From assembly GCF_019239235.1 (NCBI RefSeq), contig NZ_JAAZTS010000012.1, forward strand, positions 1 through 64,000: DNA of 64,000 bases, written 5' to 3'. Made by a program: the position numbers and the translations under genes. This document shows positions 60,459 through 64,000 of the stretch, piece after piece (positions within the stretch are counted from its first letter, which is position 1; every line of letters begins with the position of its first letter). The stretch is from Caecibacteroides pullorum (GTDB lineage Bacteria > Bacteroidota > Bacteroidia > Bacteroidales > Bacteroidaceae). A model generated the notes under the pieces. The model was not told the DNA's origin. It worked only from the letters and a program-made list of their open reading frames with translations, and did no database searches.

Positions 60459-61943
60459 ATGTTACGTAAAATCAGACTGACCCTGGCTATCGTTTTCTTT
60501 ACGCTGATTACCCTGCTGTTCCTCGACTTCACAGGAACACTGCATGCATGGTTCGGCTGGATGGCCAAGATTCAATTCCTCCCTGCCCTGCTGGCACTGA
60601 ATGTGGGAGTGGTACTAGCCTTGGTGATCCTCACTCTGCTGCTGGGCCGTGTCTATTGTTCGGTCATCTGCCCGTTGGGCGTCTTCCAGGACATTGTAGC
60701 CTGGTTCGCAAAGAAGAGCAAGAAGAACCGCTACCGCCATTCGCCCGCCCTGTCGTGGTTGCGCTACGGCGTGTTGGGCGTGTTCGTCATCACGCTGGTG
60801 GCAGGCGTACATTCGTTTGTCGCACTGCTGGCACCCTACAGTTCGTACGGACGCATCGCAAGCAACCTGTTCGCCCCTGTCTACCAGTGGGGAAACAACT
60901 TGCTGGCTTATCTAGCTGAACGGGCTGACAGCTATGCTTTTTACGACACCACTGTCTGGCTGAAAAGCTTGCCCACGTTTGTCATCGCCGCCGTCACACT
61001 GGTAGTGCTCGTCGTACTGGCCTGGAGAGGCGGACGTACTTATTGCAACACCATCTGCCCTGTAGGTACCGTGCTGGGATTCCTGTCAAAGTATGCCTAC
61101 CTGAAGCCGGTCATCGACACAGACAAGTGCATCAATTGTAACCTCTGTGCCCGTAACTGCAAAGCCTCGTGTATCGACATCAAGAATCACCAGATAGACT
61201 ACAGCCGCTGCGTGGCCTGCATGGACTGCCTGGACAAGTGCAAACACCAGGCATTACGCTACGCACATCCTTCCAAAACAAAGGTTGAAGCAACCGAGAA
61301 GAAGCCTGAAGAAGGCAGTTCACGCCGTGCCTTCCTGACATCGACAGCATTGGCAGCCTCGGCTGCCGTATTGAAGGCTCAGGAGATGAAGGTGGACGGC
61401 GGATTGGCTACCATCGAAGACAAGAAAATCCCTAATCGAAAGACACCCATTTTGCCGCCGGGAGCCCAAAGCGCCCGTCACTTTACACAGCACTGTACAG
61501 CCTGCCAGCTGTGTGTGTCGGTATGTCCCAACGAAGTGTTACGCCCCTCTACCGGCCTGATGACGTTGATGCAACCTTTCTCTTCGTACGAACGCGGCTA
61601 TTGTCGCCCCGAGTGTACCAAGTGTTCGGAAGTCTGCCCCGCGGGAGCCATCAAACCCATCACCGTAGCCGACAAATCGTCCATCCAGATAGGACACGCC
61701 GTATGGATCAAGCGCAACTGCGTAGTAAAGACCGACAAGGTGGAATGCGGTAACTGTGCGCGCCATTGTCCCACAGGTGCCATCACCATGGTACCGTCGG
61801 ACCCCAAGAACCCCGACTCGCTCAAGTTCCCAGCCATCGACACGGAACGCTGTATCGGTTGCGGTGCTTGCGAAAACCTCTGTCCGGCCCGTCCCTTCAG
61901 TGCCATTTATGTGGAAGGACACGAACGACACCGGATTATTTAA
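60459..61943 (+). CDS. NapH-NapG-like fused polyferredoxin membrane protein
   Basis: A 494-residue electron-transfer protein. The N-terminal half is NapH-like: membrane helices with the cytosolic motifs VYCSVICPLG and TYCNTICPVGT, then two 4Fe-4S sites (CINCNLCARNCKASC, CVACMDCLDKCKH; about 220-265). Around residue 288 is an internal SRRAFLTSTALAASAAV, resembling a twin-arginine signal, followed by four more cluster motifs typical of NapG (CTACQLCVSVCP, CTKCSEVCPAGA, CGNCARHCPTGA, CIGCGACENLCP). It thus looks like NapH and NapG in one chain, moving electrons from quinol across the membrane. No nitrate reductase is near; the acceptor may be the next gene product. Confidence 0.85.
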   Translation: MLRKIRLTLAIVFFTLITLLFLDFTGTLHAWFGWMAKIQFLPALLALNVGVVLALVILTLLLGRVYCSVICPLGVFQDIVAWFAKKSKKNRYRHSPALSWLRYGVLGVFVITLVAGVHSFVALLAPYSSYGRIASNLFAPVYQWGNNLLAYLAERADSYAFYDTTVWLKSLPTFVIAAVTLVVLVVLAWRGGRTYCNTICPVGTVLGFLSKYAYLKPVIDTDKCINCNLCARNCKASCIDIKNHQIDYSRCVACMDCLDKCKHQALRYAHPSKTKVEATEKKPEEGSSRRAFLTSTALAASAAVLKAQEMKVDGGLATIEDKKIPNRKTPILPPGAQSARHFTQHCTACQLCVSVCPNEVLRPSTGLMTLMQPFSSYERGYCRPECTKCSEVCPAGAIKPITVADKSSIQIGHAVWIKRNCVVKTDKVECGNCARHCPTGAITMVPSDPKNPDSLKFPAIDTERCIGCGACENLCPARPFSAIYVEGHERHRII

Positions 61944-61995
61944 GCGGTGAACGGTAAACGTTTTATTTCTATAACTTCTTTATCACGATATACAA

Positions 61996-63384
61996 ATGAA
62001 CGACCAGAATCATTCCAACGATATGTCTCGCCGCGAGTTTCTGAAAATTGTGGGTATCAGTACGGCCACCACAACCGCGGTATTAGCTGGATGCGGGCCG
62101 AAAGACTCCGCTTCCTCCTCCCTGCAGGCCGAAGGAGAAATCCCCACTGACAAAATGACCCTGCGCGAGAATCCGAAAACCAAAGAGAAAGTATCACTGC
62201 TGGGCTACGGCTGTATGCGCTGGCCCACCCTGCCCGCTCCCGAAAAAGGAGGCAACGTCATCGATCAGGATGCTGTAAACGAACTGATAGACTATGCCAT
62301 GGCTCATGGTGTGAACTACTACGACACGTCGCCCGTCTACGTACAAGGTTGGTCGGAAAAATCGACTGGCATCGCCTTGAAGCGTCATCCACGCGAGAAG
62401 TTCTTCGTGGCTACCAAACTGTCCAACTTCTCCAACTATACGCGCGAGAACTCCATCGCCATGTACAACCGCTCGTTCAAGGAACTGCAGGTGGACTACA
62501 TCGACTACTACCTGCTGCACTCCATTGGCAACGGCGGCATCGAGACTTTCCGCGCCCGCTACATTGAAAACGGCATGATCGATTTCCTGATGAAGGAACG
62601 CGAGGCAGGTCGCATCCGTAACCTGGGCTTCTCTTTCCACGGCACACAGGATGTGTTCGACGAAGTTCTGGCCATGCACGACCAGGTGCACTGGGACTTC
62701 GTACAGATTCAGCTGAACTATGTAGACTGGAAATATGCCTCGGGACGCAACGTTAACGCCGACTACCTCTACGCCGAACTGGAGAAACGCCACATACCGG
62801 CCATCATCATGGAACCGCTGCTGGGCGGACGTCTGTCCAAGCTGCCCGAACACCTCGTGGCACGCCTCAAGCAACGCGGCCCCGAAGCGAGCGTCGCCTC
62901 GTGGGCTTTCCGCTTTGCAGGCACGTTCCCTAATGTACTGACAGTATTGAGCGGCATGACCTACATGGAGCATCTGCAGGACAACCTGCGCACCTATTCG
63001 CCGCTGGTACCCCTGACGGACGACGACCTGGAATTCCTGCAGCAGACGGCCGACCTGATGAAGCAGTACCCTACTATCCCCTGTAACGACTGCAAGTACT
63101 GCATGCCTTGCCCCTACGGTATCGATATCCCCGCCGTGCTGATACATTATAATAAATGTGTAAACGAGGGTAATCTGCCCACTTCGCAAGAACACGCCAA
63201 CTACCGTGAGGCACGCCGGGCCTTCCTCATCGGGTACGACCGCAGTGTACCTCGCCTGCGCCAGGCCAGCCACTGCATCGGCTGCGGCCAATGCGTGTCC
63301 CACTGTCCGCAAAGCATTGATATTCCCGAAGAGCTGCACCGCATCGATCGCTATGTGGAGCAACTGAAACAAGAAACGCTGTAA
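61996..63384 (+). CDS. Tat-exported aldo/keto reductase lipoprotein with C-terminal ferredoxin domain
   Basis: A 462-residue protein. The N-terminus has a twin-arginine motif MSRREFLKI (Arg12-Arg13) and a lipobox-like VLAGC (Cys33), so it may be exported folded and lipid-anchored. The aldo/keto reductase barrel (about 55-345) keeps GYGCMRWP, YYDTSPVYVQGWSE and YIDYYLLHSIG; the catalytic Tyr would be in the former loop. The C-terminus has two 4Fe-4S-type clusters (CNDCKYCMPCPYGIDIP and CIGCGQCVSHCPQSIDIP). It follows the NapHG-like gene by 52 bases, so an electron relay is plausible. The substrate is unknown. Confidence 0.85.
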   Translation: MNDQNHSNDMSRREFLKIVGISTATTTAVLAGCGPKDSASSSLQAEGEIPTDKMTLRENPKTKEKVSLLGYGCMRWPTLPAPEKGGNVIDQDAVNELIDYAMAHGVNYYDTSPVYVQGWSEKSTGIALKRHPREKFFVATKLSNFSNYTRENSIAMYNRSFKELQVDYIDYYLLHSIGNGGIETFRARYIENGMIDFLMKEREAGRIRNLGFSFHGTQDVFDEVLAMHDQVHWDFVQIQLNYVDWKYASGRNVNADYLYAELEKRHIPAIIMEPLLGGRLSKLPEHLVARLKQRGPEASVASWAFRFAGTFPNVLTVLSGMTYMEHLQDNLRTYSPLVPLTDDDLEFLQQTADLMKQYPTIPCNDCKYCMPCPYGIDIPAVLIHYNKCVNEGNLPTSQEHANYREARRAFLIGYDRSVPRLRQASHCIGCGQCVSHCPQSIDIPEELHRIDRYVEQLKQETL

Positions 63385-63400
63385 CCCGAAAAGACAAAGA

Positions 63401-63820
63401 ATGAAAGAACTCATAGACATGCTTCACGCAGGAGGATACTCCTGCGTGATAGCCAATGGTGACCGCATCCGCACGTTCACACGGCGGGGTGTGGCCGACC
63501 TTTACGACCTGCTGGTACAAGAACCCGAATTCCTACATGGTGCGTTTGTAGCCGACAAGGTCATCGGCAAGGCGGCAGCCTCGCTCATGTTACTGGGTGA
63601 CGTACGGCAGGTATATACTCGTACCATCAGCCAGCCTGCTCTCCGCCTGTTGCAGGAAGCCGGTGTCACGGTAAGTTGCGATGAGATCGTGGACCACATC
63701 ATCAACCGCGACCACACAGGCTGGTGCCCGCTGGAACAAGCCAGCCGTGACCTCCAGTCAGCCAAAGAAATTTTCCCAGTTATAGAAAAATTTATCTCCA
63801 GTCAGAGAAAAAACATATGA
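63401..63820 (+). CDS. DUF1893 family protein
   Basis: A 139-residue cytoplasmic protein of the DUF1893 family, whose fold resembles cytidine deaminases. Segments include YSCVIANGDRIRTFTRRGVADLYDLL (split; near 9-34), ADKVIGKAAASLMLLGDV (near 55-72) and YTRTISQPALRLLQEAGV. Cys94 and a C-terminal RDHTGWCPLE are conserved-looking. The biochemical role is unknown. It overlaps the next gene by four bases (ATGA), so it is coupled to a TonB-dependent receptor. Confidence 0.82.
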   Translation: MKELIDMLHAGGYSCVIANGDRIRTFTRRGVADLYDLLVQEPEFLHGAFVADKVIGKAAASLMLLGDVRQVYTRTISQPALRLLQEAGVTVSCDEIVDHIINRDHTGWCPLEQASRDLQSAKEIFPVIEKFISSQRKNI

Positions 63821-64000
63821 AAGAACTGAACTTGAAGGAAGGCCTGTTTGCCTTTCTCCTCCTGACAACTTCCGCCGCTCAAGGACAGGAAGACACCACT
63901 CGTATTGCCCGTAACTTGACGACAGACGAGGTCGTCGTAACCGGTACCCGTAATGAAACCGATATCCGCCACCTGCCTATGACCATCTCTGTCGTAGGTC
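63817..64000 (+). CDS. TonB-dependent receptor, N-terminal part, cut by the window end
   Basis: The first 61 residues are visible. A signal peptide (LFAFLLLTTSAAQGQ) precedes TTDEVVVTGTRNETDIRHLP, the TonB box and start of a plug domain typical of vitamin B12, siderophore or heme receptors without a carboxypeptidase-like extension. The remainder lies beyond base 64000, so the ligand cannot be judged. Confidence 0.85.
   Translation, partial: MKELNLKEGLFAFLLLTTSAAQGQEDTTRIARNLTTDEVVVTGTRNETDIRHLPMTISVVG

Noticed and set aside
62194-63420. A 408-codon minus-strand frame opposite the aldo/keto reductase
   Set aside because: It is an antisense shadow; the plus strand has Tat, AKR and ferredoxin motifs.

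Overview
The window looks like chromosomal DNA of a gut-type Bacteroides (order Bacteroidales). Supporting signs are many Bacteroidetes-type promoters (TTTG, about 19 bases, TAnnTTTG), lipoproteins and TonB-dependent receptors with N-terminal carboxypeptidase-like domains, hmuY/hmuR-type heme genes, a flavodoxin-DUF2023 pair, class III fructose-bisphosphatase, GH28 and GH105 enzymes, and DUF5686 and DUF6261 proteins. The species cannot be fixed from the sequence alone. I see no rRNA, prophage, insertion sequence, integrase or CRISPR array.

Layout. 0.2-10.1 kb: M16 peptidase, TRIC-type channel, a WecB-like protein with altered active-site residues, DUF5686 protein, RarA and a 2-hydroxyacid dehydrogenase. 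10.2-16.9 kb (minus, AT-rich): TonB-dependent receptor, OB-fold-like lipoprotein and DNA/RNA endonuclease lipoprotein, a candidate system for cutting and importing extracellular nucleic acid. 17.1-19.0 kb: EttA, and a tRNA-Lys with its own consensus promoter. 19.1-30.3 kb: a heme/iron locus on the minus strand (LRR lipoprotein, calycin-like protein, DUF4903-like lipoprotein, HmuR-like receptor, HmuY, two paralogous membrane proteins, PepSY protein, His-rich small membrane protein), divergent from flavodoxin and DUF2023. The intergenic region between them carries three related palindromes, two of which abut the -33 elements of the two divergent promoters.

30.3-38.1 kb: a large imperfect inverted repeat joined to a frameshifted FKBP gene, then NagA, an OmpA lipoprotein, GH105, an SDR enzyme, Hsp20 (with a sigma-54-like promoter), YitT and a TerB/DnaJ protein. 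38.7-46.9 kb is conspicuously GC-rich: RluA-type pseudouridine synthase with a coiled-coil extension, M48 lipoprotein protease, DUF6261 protein, a 42-bp tandem repeat array, an operon of a 90-aa protein, a 57-aa peptide and a fimbrillin/LRR surface lipoprotein, then a membrane-anchored TPR-AraC regulator and an internally deleted TonB-receptor-like gene. Two 16-bp direct repeats 21 bp apart lie at the -33 position of the small operon, as expected for an AraC-family operator.

47.1-64.0 kb: GH28, 6-phosphogluconolactonase-like protein, cation:dicarboxylate symporter, acyl-CoA ligase coupled to a repeat-rich outer-membrane protein, class III FBPase, AspT/YidE-type transporter, FucP-type MFS transporter, LysM glucosaminidase and cytidine deaminase. 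The window ends in an apparent redox/uptake operon: a NapH-NapG-like fused iron-sulfur membrane protein, a Tat-type aldo/keto reductase lipoprotein with ferredoxin clusters, DUF1893, and the start of another TonB-dependent receptor.
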